The notes: generated by a model not told the origin, from the letters alone. Shown: positions 1-9,031, counted from the stretch's first letter. The stretch is 21,176 nucleotides of DNA from Caryophanales bacterium UBA2253 (GCA_002347755.1 DDXT01000080.1:1-21176), one strand, 5' to 3'. Translations and numbers: made by a program.

Positions 1-39
1 TAAACTTTTAATACCTCAGTTCACTTCTGTGGCGTTTTT

Positions 40-900
40 TTAGTCCTTTACCTCTTTTTCCAAGATGTTTTCAAACAGCAAAAAAATGTCTCGGGCCATC
101 CGGGCATCCTCCAGAGCGTCATGCTGCTGGGATTCCTGAACGTTGCCGCTCATTTCTTCATAAGTGTTGAATAAACCGAGATCGGTATTGGAATTATAAT
201 AATTTTTGATGACTTGCATGAGATTGACATATCGTTTACGGACGGCCAGCGGTTTCAAATGGTTGAGCCGAAAGCTCTGTTCCATGGTCAGAATGTCATT
301 CTTTCCCCAAGCAATGACTTTCGGGTCATACTCCGCAATGAGCCGTTCCAACAGCTGGTAAAACTCAATGTACGACGGCGCGGTTTCAAATTCATCATAG
401 GTTTTGGAAAGAAATTTCAAAGTGCGGTTGTTGATGGCAAATTTCCTTAGCGGCTTAACCAAGGAACCATCTTGAAAAACGACCTGTTTGTTTTCGTCTT
501 CGACGACGATCCCGTACTGAAGGATCTCGGGGATGTGAACCATCGTTTGATAGTAGGATGGAAGGGAAAACTCCAGATCCAAAAACAATTTGTTTTTGGT
601 TCCGTTGATCAGTTTCTTCAATCCCCGGCGGATGACGTCGATGTTGAAATAGGTTTTCTTCTGACGGTTGGTTCCTTCGATGATCTTTCGGAAGTATTCG
701 ATCTCGTAACAATAATACTCTCCAAATTGTTTTTTCTGTTCTCCGACGTTCACAAACACGTAGGGCGCTTTCGAAAAATACAAACCGTAATCCTTGAATT
801 GTCTTCTGGTCATGTGCAGGAAATCGATGCGGTCCTGGCGAAAGATCTTGATGATCCTTTCTTTGGGATCCATGGCAATGACTTTACCGTAAATTTTCAT
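40..900 (-). CDS. DnaQ-like DEDDh 3'-5' exonuclease domain protein
   Basis: A 286-residue protein whose C-terminal two thirds is a DEDDh (DnaQ/KapD-like) exonuclease fold. Exo I is LFLDLEF with D108 and E110, Exo II is the AWGKND segment with D202, and Exo III is HDALEDA with H260 and D265, so the set of metal-binding acidic residues plus the catalytic histidine appears complete. The first 100 residues are lysine- and arginine-rich and match no domain I recognise; they could bind nucleic acid. The ATG is preceded by AAGGA about nine bases upstream. It starts 21 bases after uvrC ends, so it is probably the last visible gene of the nusA-uvrC operon. The expected reaction is 3'-5' removal of nucleotides from DNA or RNA; the real substrate is unknown. 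Confidence 0.85.
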   Translation of the reverse strand: MKIYGKVIAMDPKERIIKIFRQDRIDFLHMTRRQFKDYGLYFSKAPYVFVNVGEQKKQFGEYYCYEIEYFRKIIEGTNRQKKTYFNIDVIRRGLKKLINGTKNKLFLDLEFSLPSYYQTMVHIPEILQYGIVVEDENKQVVFQDGSLVKPLRKFAINNRTLKFLSKTYDEFETAPSYIEFYQLLERLIAEYDPKVIAWGKNDILTMEQSFRLNHLKPLAVRKRYVNLMQVIKNYYNSNTDLGLFNTYEEMSGNVQESQQHDALEDARMARDIFLLFENILEKEVKD

Positions 901-921
901 GTCTTCTATTCCTTACCGTTT

Positions 922-2658
922 TTATTGCTTCAGGGTTTTCACAACCTCGGCAATCTGTTCGTCATTTAATTTGATGCCGCGCAGCCTTTCCTCGATGTCA
1001 TCCTGATTGGCATCTTTGAGCAGACTGAAGATTTGTTTTTTGCGAACCTTGCCAATCCCTTTGATGGCATCGAGACGCGAGGCCAGCGTGTTTTTACTAT
1101 GGAGAAGATGATGGAAGGCAATGGCATACCGGTGGACTTCATCCTGAAGATTTTCCAGGAAGAAGAACAGCGGGCTTTTTTTATCGATGAAAATCTCTTG
1201 GTCCTGATAAACCAGATAAGAGGTCCGATGTTTGTCATCCTTCCCCAGTCCCATGACCGGAAGCGTGATCCCCAGTTTGTTCAAAGCGTTCTCGGCGCTG
1301 GAGACTTGGGGTTTTCCGCCGTCCACGATGACCAGATCCGGAAGCCTGAGTTCCGGGTGTTTGAATCTTCGGGTAATGGCTTCGAACATGGTCCCGTAGT
1401 CATTCGCGCCTTCCACGGTCTTTACTTTGTATTTCCGATAATTTTTCCGATCCGGAAGCCCGTCGGCGAAGGCCACCATGGCGCTCACGCTTGAAGCTCC
1501 GGAAATGTTGGAATTATCGAAGGCTTCGATCCGCCGCGGCGTCGGAATGTTCAAAAGTTTTCCCAACTCGACCACGGATCCAAAGGTCTTTTCATATTTG
1601 CGCTTTTCCTGTCTGATCAATTCGTCCAGTTTTTCCAGGGCGTTTTCTTCGACCAAACGGACATATTCCCGTTTCTTTCCGATTTTCGGAACGGTGATCC
1701 GGGCTTTCAGTTCATCGTCCAAAGACGAACGGTCCACATTCGGGATCAGGATTTCTTTCGGGATCGGATAATTCCGGAGCCGATAAAACTGGGCTAGGAA
1801 ATTTATGAACATTTCTTCCGGTTTTTCCATCAGTTCAAACAAAAATCCATTCCGAGCAATGGTTTTATGCCCGCGGATGTGAAAGACCTGAATGCTGATG
1901 TATTCTTCGTTGGTGACATAAGCAAAAACGTCGGTGTCTTCAACATCCAGTTCCATCTTTTGTCTTTCGGTGACGGTGTTGAAATCTTCGATCAGTTTTC
2001 GATATTCGATCGCCTTTTCGAAATTCAGATGTTCCGAAGCTTCGTTCATCCGGGTCTCGAGAGCTTTTTGCTGTTCTTTCACGTTGCCTTTGAGCAGCGT
2101 GGTGATCTTGTCGATGATGGTTTGGTATTCGGCCGGATCAACTTGGTTGATGCAAGGCGCCAAACACTGGCCGAGGTGATAGTAAAGGCATTCTTTTTTC
2201 GGGACGACCCGGCATTTTCGAAGCGGATAGATCCGGTTGAGCAGTTCCGTCACCTCTTTGGCCGCGGTGGCGTTCGGATACGGTCCGAACAAGCGTCCTT
2301 TCCGGTTCAGTTCCCGGGTATAACTGATCTTCGGATTTTTTTCATCGGAGATCAAAATGTACGGATACTGCCGGTCGTCGGTCAGAGAAATGTTGTATTT
2401 CGGGAGATGTTTCTTGATCAGATTGATTTCCAGGATCAAAGCCTCGGTTTCCGTCGACGTGATGATATATTCAAAGTCGGCGATGTTGGAAACCATTTTC
2501 GTGGTTTTGGCGTCATGGCTGCCCCGAAAATAAGAATTCACCCGGTTGAACAGGTTTTTGGCCTTGCCGACGTAAATGATCTCATGGTCCGAGTTGAACA
2601 TTTGATAACACCCGGGCTTTTGGGGAAGCTGTTGCAGTTTTTCTTTGATTGGATCCAT
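922..2658 (-). CDS. uvrC: Excinuclease ABC subunit C (UvrC)
   Basis: UvrC makes both incisions flanking a bulky DNA lesion in nucleotide excision repair, acting with UvrA and UvrB. At 578 residues it is normal length. The order is: GIY-YIG nuclease domain (about 12-95, with GCY at 16-18 and YVGKAKNL from 29), a cysteine cluster (C149, C157, C165, C169) as in iron-sulfur UvrC proteins, a UVR domain for UvrB contact (about 190-226), the RNase H-like endonuclease half with EAFDNSN (D381) and VIVDGGK (D446), and a C-terminal helix-hairpin-helix pair (about 520-578). The start ATG follows GGAGGACAAAG. It lies 52 bases downstream of rbfA with no terminator visible, so it is probably part of the same operon; uvrC in a nusA-infB operon is less usual than alone or beside uvrB. 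Confidence 0.97.
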   Translation of the reverse strand: MDPIKEKLQQLPQKPGCYQMFNSDHEIIYVGKAKNLFNRVNSYFRGSHDAKTTKMVSNIADFEYIITSTETEALILEINLIKKHLPKYNISLTDDRQYPYILISDEKNPKISYTRELNRKGRLFGPYPNATAAKEVTELLNRIYPLRKCRVVPKKECLYYHLGQCLAPCINQVDPAEYQTIIDKITTLLKGNVKEQQKALETRMNEASEHLNFEKAIEYRKLIEDFNTVTERQKMELDVEDTDVFAYVTNEEYISIQVFHIRGHKTIARNGFLFELMEKPEEMFINFLAQFYRLRNYPIPKEILIPNVDRSSLDDELKARITVPKIGKKREYVRLVEENALEKLDELIRQEKRKYEKTFGSVVELGKLLNIPTPRRIEAFDNSNISGASSVSAMVAFADGLPDRKNYRKYKVKTVEGANDYGTMFEAITRRFKHPELRLPDLVIVDGGKPQVSSAENALNKLGITLPVMGLGKDDKHRTSYLVYQDQEIFIDKKSPLFFFLENLQDEVHRYAIAFHHLLHSKNTLASRLDAIKGIGKVRKKQIFSLLKDANQDDIEERLRGIKLNDEQIAEVVKTLKQ

Positions 2659-2710
2659 CTTTGTCCTCCGCTTTAAAATTGGAAATCAGAAAATCGGATC
2701 GAAATGGTAA

Positions 2711-3049
2711 TTATAATTTCAGATTTTTGAGAATGTTTTCGATGTTTTTTCCGTATTCAAGGGATTCGTCATACTTGAAGCGAAGATCCGGAACCTTGCG
2801 TATTTCCAGAACTTTGCTCAGAGCCGTGCGGAAAAAGCCTTTCGCCTCCATCAGACTGTCGATGGTTTTGTCTTTTTGGGAATCAGTTCCAAAAACGGTA
2901 AAATAAACGGTGGCCAGCGACAGGTCGTTGGTCAGCGACACCTTGGTGATCGTCAATAGTTTCAACCGTTCGTTTTTCACTTCCGACAAAAGCAGGGTGC
3001 CCAGTTCGCGCTCAATGATTTTTTCCAATCTCTCTTGTTTGTATCCCAT
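2711..3049 (-). CDS. rbfA: 30S ribosome-binding factor RbfA
   Basis: RbfA is a small KH-fold factor that binds the 30S subunit near the 5' end of 16S rRNA and is needed for late small-subunit maturation and cold adaptation. The 112 residues are normal length, with the typical start (QERLEKIIERELGTLL), a central LTITKVSLTNDLSLATVYF strand region and the late VPDLRFKYDESLEYG segment. The ATG has GGAGAATAATC upstream, and this Shine-Dalgarno overlaps the infB stop codon (TAGGAG). Termination of infB should therefore feed initiation here. Its place directly after infB is the standard Gram-positive order. Confidence 0.96.
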   Translation of the reverse strand: MGYKQERLEKIIERELGTLLLSEVKNERLKLLTITKVSLTNDLSLATVYFTVFGTDSQKDKTIDSLMEAKGFFRTALSKVLEIRKVPDLRFKYDESLEYGKNIENILKNLKL

Positions 3050-3059
3050 GATTATTCTC

Positions 3060-5429
3060 CTATTTTACTTCTTCCATCGCAAAGGATTCAATCAGGTCGC
3101 CCTCTTTGATGTCGTTGTAATTTTCGATGGTGATTCCGCATTCAAAACCGGTCTTGACTTCTTTGACGTCATCTTTGAAACGTTTCAGCGATGACATTTT
3201 TCCGGTATAAATGACGATGGAATCGCGGATCAGACGGATCTCCGACGAACGGATCATCGAGCCGGAAGTAACGTAACAGCCGGCGATGGTACCAATCTTG
3301 GAAGCTTTGAAAATGCTTCGGACTTCGGCTTGACCGGTGACTTTTTCCTCGAAGACCGGTTCGAGCATGCCCTTCATGGCCGCTTCAATGTCTTCCAGCA
3401 CTTTATAGATGATGTTGTAAAGACGGATCTCGATGTTCTTTTCCTTGGCGTATTCGGTGATCTTGGCAGCCGGGCGGATGTTGAAAGCAATGATGACCGA
3501 TTTCGAAGCAATGGCCAAGCTGATGTCGGTCTCGGTGACCGCTCCGACGCTGGCTCTGACGACGTTGACGTTGACTCCCGCGACGGTAACTTTTTCGAGC
3601 GACCCTTTGAGGGCTTCGACGGATCCCTGAACATCGGCTTTGACGATCAGGTTAAGTTCTTTGTTGGTGTTGTCCGCATCATCAAAGATGTTGGCCAGCG
3701 AGATCGGTTTCCCGACGCCCATTTCTTTGTTATAGGTGCGCAGCGCTCGTTCTTCGGCGACTAGTTTGGCAACTTTTTCGTCTTCGAAAATCATGAAATG
3801 ATCTCCGGCCAGCGGCACGTCAACAAGTCCGGTGATCTCGACCGGTTTCGAAGGCCCGGCCGATTTCAGAGTCGATTTGATTTCGTCTTGCATGGCGCGG
3901 ATCTTTCCGTAAGTGGTCCCAACAACGATCGGGTCCCCGATCTTCACGGTTCCGTTTTTGACCAGAAGGGTGGCTACCGGCCCACGGCCTTTGTCCAGTT
4001 TGGCTTCAATGACCAATCCAAAACCCAAACGGTCCGGGTTGGCGCGGTAATTCTCGAGGTCCGCGGTCAAAAGCACCATTTCCAGAAGTTCTTCGACGCC
4101 TTTTCCGGTCAAAGCCGAAATCGGAACGAAAATGGTTTTTCCTCCCCATTCCTCGGCGACTAGATTATAGCCGCTGAGTTCTTGCTTGACCCGGTCCGGA
4201 TTGGCGGACGGTTTATCCATTTTGTTGATGGCAACGATGATTGGGACTTTGGCGGCTTGCGCATGATCGATGGCCTCCTTGGTTTGAGGCATGACGCCGT
4301 CATCGGCCGCAACCACCAAGATGACGATATCGGTGGCATTGGCGCCGCGGGCCCGCATTTCCGTAAAGGCCGCATGTCCCGGGGTGTCAATGAAAGTAAT
4401 CAGTTTTCCGTTTTTCTTGACCTGGTAAGCGCCGATGTGCTGAGTGATGCCCCCGGCTTCGCTGGCGACGACTTTCGAATGACGGATGGTATCGAGCAGA
4501 GTGGTTTTCCCATGGTCGACATGACCCATGATGGTAACAATCGCCGGCCGGGGTTTCAACAGGCTTTCGTCGTCCTCGATTTTGATGTCTTCAAACTTGG
4601 TAATGTCTTCCAAAATCTTGTCTTTGAGCGTGAAATGGTATTCATCGGCGATGATCTCGATGACATCTTTTTCCAGCGAAGCGTTGGCGGACATCATATA
4701 TCCGAGCATGACCAATTTCCGGACGATCTCCCCGACCGGAACGGCTAGTCCGTCTGCCATTTGGGCGACGGTCATTCCCGGGGAATAGACCAAAACGTTG
4801 GCCTTGGCGCGATCATTCCCGGTAATGTTGGTCTGACGCGAACCGCGGTTGGTGGTTTTGCTCTTCTTGATGTTTTTGATTCGGGTATAAACTTTTGATT
4901 CGGTTTCGAAATCGTTGTATTTGTCATCATAAACATGATTTAGTTCGACTTCTTTTCCGGCTTCGGCCGGTTTGGCGATTTCGGAAGTTTCCGATTTTCC
5001 TTCCGTTTTCACAAACGACTTTCCGGCCGGTTTCGCTCCGGTTGAACCTGGTTTTCCCGGTTGCGGCCGGAATTCTTTTTTCGGCGCGGCAACTTCGGCT
5101 TTTGGGGCCGGTTTGACTTCTTTCGGCGCTTCAACAACCGCCGGTTTTGATTCTTCCTTGACGATCGGCTCCGGCTTCTTTTCCGCGACCGGTTCTTGTT
5201 TTACCGCCGGTGCAACCGCAACGACCGGTTTTTCGACCGGTTCTTTCTTTGGCTTCAGAGGCTTAATTTCGGTCTTGAATCGTTTTCCGAGTTTCTTGAT
5301 GACGATCGGATCGATCGTGGTATCGAGCGTGGCAACGACCCCGATGTTATCCAAAAGACCAAGCAGATGTTTTTCGTTGACGTTCTCTCCCGATGCCAGC
5401 AGAATTTCTAATATTTCTTTAACCTTCAT
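3060..5429 (-). CDS. infB: Translation initiation factor IF-2
   Basis: IF-2 is the GTPase that delivers initiator fMet-tRNA to the 30S subunit and promotes subunit joining. From the chosen ATG the protein has 789 residues. It has an IF2-N subdomain at the start (VKEILEILLASGENVNEKHL), a long K/P/A/E-rich linker (about 55-165), and a second IF2-N-like region (about 215-275). The GTPase follows, with GHVDHGKTT near 302-310, DTPGHAAF, NKMDKP and SALTGKG, then domains II, III and the tRNA-binding C domain. I chose the ATG at 5429 because GGAGG sits eight bases upstream; an in-frame GTG at 5438 abuts that Shine-Dalgarno and is unlikely. The start overlaps the ylxQ stop by 11 bases, implying coupling. 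Confidence 0.97.
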   Translation of the reverse strand: MKVKEILEILLASGENVNEKHLLGLLDNIGVVATLDTTIDPIVIKKLGKRFKTEIKPLKPKKEPVEKPVVAVAPAVKQEPVAEKKPEPIVKEESKPAVVEAPKEVKPAPKAEVAAPKKEFRPQPGKPGSTGAKPAGKSFVKTEGKSETSEIAKPAEAGKEVELNHVYDDKYNDFETESKVYTRIKNIKKSKTTNRGSRQTNITGNDRAKANVLVYSPGMTVAQMADGLAVPVGEIVRKLVMLGYMMSANASLEKDVIEIIADEYHFTLKDKILEDITKFEDIKIEDDESLLKPRPAIVTIMGHVDHGKTTLLDTIRHSKVVASEAGGITQHIGAYQVKKNGKLITFIDTPGHAAFTEMRARGANATDIVILVVAADDGVMPQTKEAIDHAQAAKVPIIVAINKMDKPSANPDRVKQELSGYNLVAEEWGGKTIFVPISALTGKGVEELLEMVLLTADLENYRANPDRLGFGLVIEAKLDKGRGPVATLLVKNGTVKIGDPIVVGTTYGKIRAMQDEIKSTLKSAGPSKPVEITGLVDVPLAGDHFMIFEDEKVAKLVAEERALRTYNKEMGVGKPISLANIFDDADNTNKELNLIVKADVQGSVEALKGSLEKVTVAGVNVNVVRASVGAVTETDISLAIASKSVIIAFNIRPAAKITEYAKEKNIEIRLYNIIYKVLEDIEAAMKGMLEPVFEEKVTGQAEVRSIFKASKIGTIAGCYVTSGSMIRSSEIRLIRDSIVIYTGKMSSLKRFKDDVKEVKTGFECGITIENYNDIKEGDLIESFAMEEVK

Positions 5430-5760
5430 TTTCTTCACCTCCGTTTAATTTTTCTTGAATGGATTGGAAAAATCCCTGATCGGTAACCGCTACGATCTTA
5501 CATAGCGCTTTTCCGAGCGCTTGCGCCAACTCGTCGCTTTGCAGCTCAAAGCAAACCGGAACATGGTAGAAAAAACATTTCCGGTTAAAATTATCAAGGG
5601 TTTTTTCGGATGCGTCCCCGGCCACAAAAACGAGTTTGGCCTGGTTGGCGCGCAGCGTTTCCAACACCGCTTCTTCGCCGGTAATGATCTTTCGGGCCCG
5701 ATGCGCCAATCCCAACAGACTTAAAATTTTCTTTTTGTTTTCGTTATTCAATATTCTCAC
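5419..5760 (-). CDS. ylxQ: L7Ae/L30e-family ribosomal protein-like (YlxQ)
   Basis: A 113-residue protein of the L7Ae/L30e/S12e/Gadd45 fold, which binds kink-turn RNA. Family signs are the ILSLLGLAHRARKIITGEEA start, the KLVFVAGDASEKT strand-turn and the ELAQALGKALCKIVAVTD segment. It sits between ylxR and infB as in Bacillus and relatives, where YlxQ is a non-essential RNA-binding protein of unclear exact role. The start is uncertain. GTG at 5760 gives the longest form but has no clear Shine-Dalgarno, while TTG at 5751 has GGTGAG just upstream. Both overlap the 3' end of ylxR (by 17 or 8 bases), so translational coupling is likely. Confidence 0.9.
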   Translation of the reverse strand: MRILNNENKKKILSLLGLAHRARKIITGEEAVLETLRANQAKLVFVAGDASEKTLDNFNRKCFFYHVPVCFELQSDELAQALGKALCKIVAVTDQGFFQSIQEKLNGGEENEG

Positions 5761-6016
5761 CCAAAATTTTCAATAGTTGCTGATAGATCTCCTCGGGAAC
5801 TTGCGTTTCCAAATGCCGATCCAATATTTTTTTCTTCATGGCCATGGTCACGGCCGCTTTGCTCTTGGAAAGATACGCGCCGCGTCCCCGGATCTTTCCG
5901 CTCGGGTCGATGACAACGGTTCCTTCGGCGGTATGGACGATCCGGAACATTTCCCCTTTGGGATGCTGTTCATTGGTCGCCACGCATTTGCGCAGCGGAA
6001 TTTTTTTGTCTTTCAT
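5744..6016 (-). CDS. ylxR: YlxR family RNA-binding protein (RnpM-type)
   Basis: A 90-residue YlxR/DUF448 protein with the family signature near the start (PLRKCVATNEQHPKGEMFRI) and the conserved GRGAYLSKS loop. YlxR-fold proteins bind RNA; in Gram-positive bacteria the family has been linked to RNase P modulation and to transcription control. It begins seven bases after nusA and overlaps ylxQ at its end, the standard nusA-ylxR-ylxQ-infB order. The ATG is preceded by only a weak purine run (AGAAAGTAGG) that covers the nusA stop, so re-initiation after nusA is probable. Confidence 0.93.
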   Translation of the reverse strand: MKDKKIPLRKCVATNEQHPKGEMFRIVHTAEGTVVIDPSGKIRGRGAYLSKSKAAVTMAMKKKILDRHLETQVPEEIYQQLLKILGENIE

Positions 6017-6023
6017 AAGCGGC

Positions 6024-7106
6024 CTACTTTCTGGTGACGTTGTAAGTGAAATTGATCCCTTCCGCGGTCGCGTCAGTCAGGTTCTTGATGTCAATGCGCC
6101 ATCCGACCGCATAAGCGGCCAGGCGGGCATTTTGTCCCATTTTTCCGATGGCCAGGGAGTATTGGTCGTCCTTGACGATGACGGTGGCTTGTTTGGTTTT
6201 TTCTTCCGTCAGAACCGCCAGCGATTTGGCCGGCAGCAAGGCTTCCGCGATCAGATTGACCGGGTCGTCACGCCAAGTAAAGATTTCGATTTTTTCGTTG
6301 TTCAGCATCTCGTTGATCTTGCGAATGCGCAGACCGCCCTGGCCGACGCAAGCGCCTTTGGCATCCAGATTGTTCTTCAGAGACAAAACGCCAATCTTGG
6401 TTTTTTCGCCCGGTTCGCGGGCAATGCCCATGATCTCGATCGATCCGTCGGCGATCTCGGGGATGGTCAGTTCAAACAAGCGCTTCACGATCTCGCGGCC
6501 GGTTCTGGTTAAAAACACTTTCGGCCCTTTGGTCGTTTTTTCGACTTTGGTGATATAGACTTTTTTCTCGTCGCCGATGTTGAAAGATTCATTCGGAAGA
6601 CCTTCTTTGTCCGGCATGTTGGCCTGACAGTTCTTGCCAATGGAAAAAGTCACAAAATTGTTGCTGTAATCGACGACGGTCGCGGTAATGACTTCCCCGA
6701 CCCGTTCCTGGAAAAACTGAAAGCTTTCTTCGCGTTCCAGTTCTTTCAGTCCGCTCAGCAGACTTTGACGAAACACCGAAGCGGCTTTCCGTCCGAAAGC
6801 CGTGATGTTGATCTCAGTCTTGATCTCGGCTCCCACTTTGATCTTCGGTTTGATTTCCAAAGCTTCTTCCAAAGTGATCTGGCCGCGGACGCCTTCGGGA
6901 TCGACTTCCTCAACGACGTATTTGTATTCATATACTTTTATTCTTTTCTTTTCGAAATCCCACTCGGTTTTGATATCACCGGTGTATCCGCTGTTTCGGC
7001 TGGATACCGAAATGGCAATCTCCACTTTTTCTTTGACGTCTTCAACGTTGAATCCTCTTTCAAAGGCGATGGCTTCGAGCGACTCGAAAAAACTTTTACT
7101 GATCAT
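6024..7106 (-). CDS. nusA: Transcription termination/antitermination factor NusA
   Basis: NusA binds RNA polymerase and nascent RNA and modulates pausing, termination and antitermination. From the chosen start it has 360 residues, the short Gram-positive/Mollicutes form without the acidic C-terminal repeats of Escherichia coli. Domains in order are the N-terminal polymerase-binding domain (about 1-125), an S1 domain (about 130-200, GEVITATVVDYSNNFVTF), KH1 with GACVGQGGLRIRKI, and KH2 with LAIGKMGQNARLAAY. An ATG at 7106 is chosen because GGAGGAAGCC lies directly upstream; a TTG at 7118 would use the Shine-Dalgarno itself as coding sequence. It is the first gene of its operon here, behind a strong promoter and a leader of roughly 115 bases. 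rimP, its usual upstream partner, is not present. Confidence 0.96.
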   Translation of the reverse strand: MISKSFFESLEAIAFERGFNVEDVKEKVEIAISVSSRNSGYTGDIKTEWDFEKKRIKVYEYKYVVEEVDPEGVRGQITLEEALEIKPKIKVGAEIKTEINITAFGRKAASVFRQSLLSGLKELEREESFQFFQERVGEVITATVVDYSNNFVTFSIGKNCQANMPDKEGLPNESFNIGDEKKVYITKVEKTTKGPKVFLTRTGREIVKRLFELTIPEIADGSIEIMGIAREPGEKTKIGVLSLKNNLDAKGACVGQGGLRIRKINEMLNNEKIEIFTWRDDPVNLIAEALLPAKSLAVLTEEKTKQATVIVKDDQYSLAIGKMGQNARLAAYAVGWRIDIKNLTDATAEGINFTYNVTRK

Positions 7107-7121
7107 GGCTTCCTCCAAATG

Positions 7122-7207
7122 TTTGCGCTGAGCGCATTATGTAAAACTAGGTTACTTTTTAAAAAAGGCCCTTAACATTATTTAAAGGAGTGAAAACCTC
7201 ACTCCTT
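7122..7207 (-). promoter_or_regulatory. Structured 5' leader of nusA with several hairpins
   Basis: Between the promoter and nusA lie a 9-bp perfect stem with a 5-base loop (7185-7193 with 7199-7207), a palindromic CTTTTTAAAAAAG block near 7155-7167, and a short TGCGC/GCGCA stem (7122-7134) just upstream of the nusA Shine-Dalgarno. No start codon with a ribosome binding site or known riboswitch was recognised. Attenuation or NusA autocontrol is possible but inferred only. Confidence 0.45.
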
Positions 7208-7227
7208 CATTTACAATATTTGACAGT

Positions 7228-7257
7228 ATTATATCATTTAAACAGCCATTTTGTCAA
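7228..7257 (-). promoter_or_regulatory. Sigma-A type promoter of the nusA operon
   Basis: On the minus strand a perfect TTGACA (7252-7257) is followed after 18 bases by a perfect TATAAT (7228-7233), which also carries the extended -10 TG (TGATATAAT). Transcription should start near 7220, giving a leader of about 115 bases before nusA. Confidence 0.85.
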
Positions 7258-7276
7258 CTGATAATATTTTTTGGTC

Positions 7277-9031
7277 TCAGGCGGTCTTTCCCGGCAGGGT
7301 CGAATAGAGGATGACTTGAGCATCATAACCGCTTCCGTTGGTGATTCGGACGGTATAACTTACGCGGGTGGCAACGGCCGGCAGATCGACGATCCGCCCC
7401 AGATCATTGATGTATTCCGGATTGTTCGAGGTGAAAGCGATGGTATATCCGCTCAGTTCGGTCAGAACCAGATATTCGGCGGTGATCAGATCAATGGCGT
7501 TTCCGTACAGATTGCTATGCCGAAGCGTTCTCGGACAATCTTTCTGGCTGTAATCATAATGCTGTTTGACCGCTGATACCTTCAGATTGTATTTGACCAG
7601 CAGCCCGGCCATGAGTTTGGCGGTGCGGTGCCAGGTCAGATACAAGTCGCTTCCGGCGTTAACGCAGGTCTCGATGCCGATGGTGGTGCCGTAAGCGGCG
7701 TCGGTATCGCCTTGCCAAGCGACTTCATTGTCCGGAAGATGTTGAATGACTTCCTTGTCATCGACGGTATAATGCCAAGAACGGGCCCGGTAATTCAGAT
7801 TGTCTTGGCCGGCGAGGTAAGTGGCATGCATGGCCGCGGTGGCTCCCGAGGAATTGTTTCCGGTGTCATGATAAATGATGTTGGAAATCGATGTTTTTAG
7901 CAGCCCGCTGCGGGTAACTCTTTCGTCGATGATTGCCCGGATCGCGGGACTGAAATATGAGCCTTTATAGGGGTTCGGCCCGGCCGGGTAACCAAATTTG
8001 GCGATCAGATTGGTTCCGACCGGTATCAGATTCACTTTCAGATTCAGGGCTCCCGGGTAATATTTGGAGACGCTGCCGTAAACCCATTGTTGCAACTGGG
8101 TGTTTCCATAAGTAGTAACATACTGAACGATCGGGTTGTCAACGTTCAGGCTTCGCAAAAGCGCGATCGGATCGACTTCGACGGTGATCGATATCGTCCC
8201 TTTGATCAGACTGTTCGTTTTCGCGGTCGCATTTATAATAACCGTTCCGGATCTCAGAAGGGTAACTTTTCCGGTGGCGTCAACGGTGGCAATCTCTTCA
8301 TTTTCGCTTGACCAGACGACTTCCTGATCCGCTCCGGACGGAAAAACATGCGCTTCCAACTCGGTTTGGCTGAAGGTTTTAAAAGGACCGGCCGTTTGGG
8401 CATTCAATTCGATCCCGGTGGCATCCGGAACCAAAACGGTGATTTCTTTTTCTAAAGTATGATTGGTGAGGAAAGACGAGATTTTAATTTGGACCACTCC
8501 TTCGGAAACGCCGGTGACCACGCCGTTTTGATTGACGGTCGCGATCCCGATGTCATTGGATTCCCAGAACACTACCGCGGATTGCGGGTTGTTCCGGTCA
8601 AAAGCGCTTAAAGTGATCGTTTCGTCAACATACACTTCCGATTCGCCGGACAGCGCCAGCGGGAAGGTTTTGACGGTGACGCTCATCGCCACGGTGATCT
8701 CCGGATGACCCACCAACGAAGCGGTAACGGCCGTGGTTCCGGTTTTCAAAGCCGCAATGACATTACCGGTAATGCTGATGACAGTCGGATCAGCGATGGC
8801 ATAAGCCACTTCCAAAACTTCGGTAGTATTACCGATGATCGGAACGATGGTGGCCGTTCCTCCGAATTCCAAAGTGAAAACGGCAGCGGCCAGGCTGAGC
8901 GTCGGCGGCGTGATGATCGGATCATCGTCATCCGGGTCGTCGTCCGGTTCTTTCTCACATCCGGAAAGTCCCAATCCGAAAACAAACATCAGCCCCAATA
9001 CTAACAATAGGGGCCATTTCTTCTTAATCAT
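7277..9031 (-). CDS. Lipoprotein N-acetylmuramoyl-L-alanine amidase with Ig-like (Big2) repeats
   Basis: A 584-residue secreted lipoprotein. The basic, hydrophobic signal ends in the lipobox LSGC with C25 as the lipidation site, followed by an aspartate-rich tract (30-37). Then come about three Big2-type Ig-like domains (about 44-120, 124-200, 205-287) with repeated E-I-A-T-V-x-x-x-G-x-V-T-style signatures. An amidase_2 (T7 lysozyme/PGRP-like) domain follows at about 380-520, with zinc ligands H388 (YHDTG), H491 and C499. A C-terminal Ig-like module (about 528-584) is the last part. The domain should cleave the bond between MurNAc and L-Ala of peptidoglycan on the outer face of the membrane. 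AGGAGAAG precedes the ATG. It lies 31 bases after msrA and may be the last gene of that operon. Confidence 0.88.
   Translation of the reverse strand: MIKKKWPLLLVLGLMFVFGLGLSGCEKEPDDDPDDDDPIITPPTLSLAAAVFTLEFGGTATIVPIIGNTTEVLEVAYAIADPTVISITGNVIAALKTGTTAVTASLVGHPEITVAMSVTVKTFPLALSGESEVYVDETITLSAFDRNNPQSAVVFWESNDIGIATVNQNGVVTGVSEGVVQIKISSFLTNHTLEKEITVLVPDATGIELNAQTAGPFKTFSQTELEAHVFPSGADQEVVWSSENEEIATVDATGKVTLLRSGTVIINATAKTNSLIKGTISITVEVDPIALLRSLNVDNPIVQYVTTYGNTQLQQWVYGSVSKYYPGALNLKVNLIPVGTNLIAKFGYPAGPNPYKGSYFSPAIRAIIDERVTRSGLLKTSISNIIYHDTGNNSSGATAAMHATYLAGQDNLNYRARSWHYTVDDKEVIQHLPDNEVAWQGDTDAAYGTTIGIETCVNAGSDLYLTWHRTAKLMAGLLVKYNLKVSAVKQHYDYSQKDCPRTLRHSNLYGNAIDLITAEYLVLTELSGYTIAFTSNNPEYINDLGRIVDLPAVATRVSYTVRITNGSGYDAQVILYSTLPGKTA

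Noticed and set aside
1..39. Terminator after the exonuclease gene
   Set aside because: The AT-rich end holds only imperfect pairing (CAG/CTG) and no T-run in the right place; the operon may continue past the edge.
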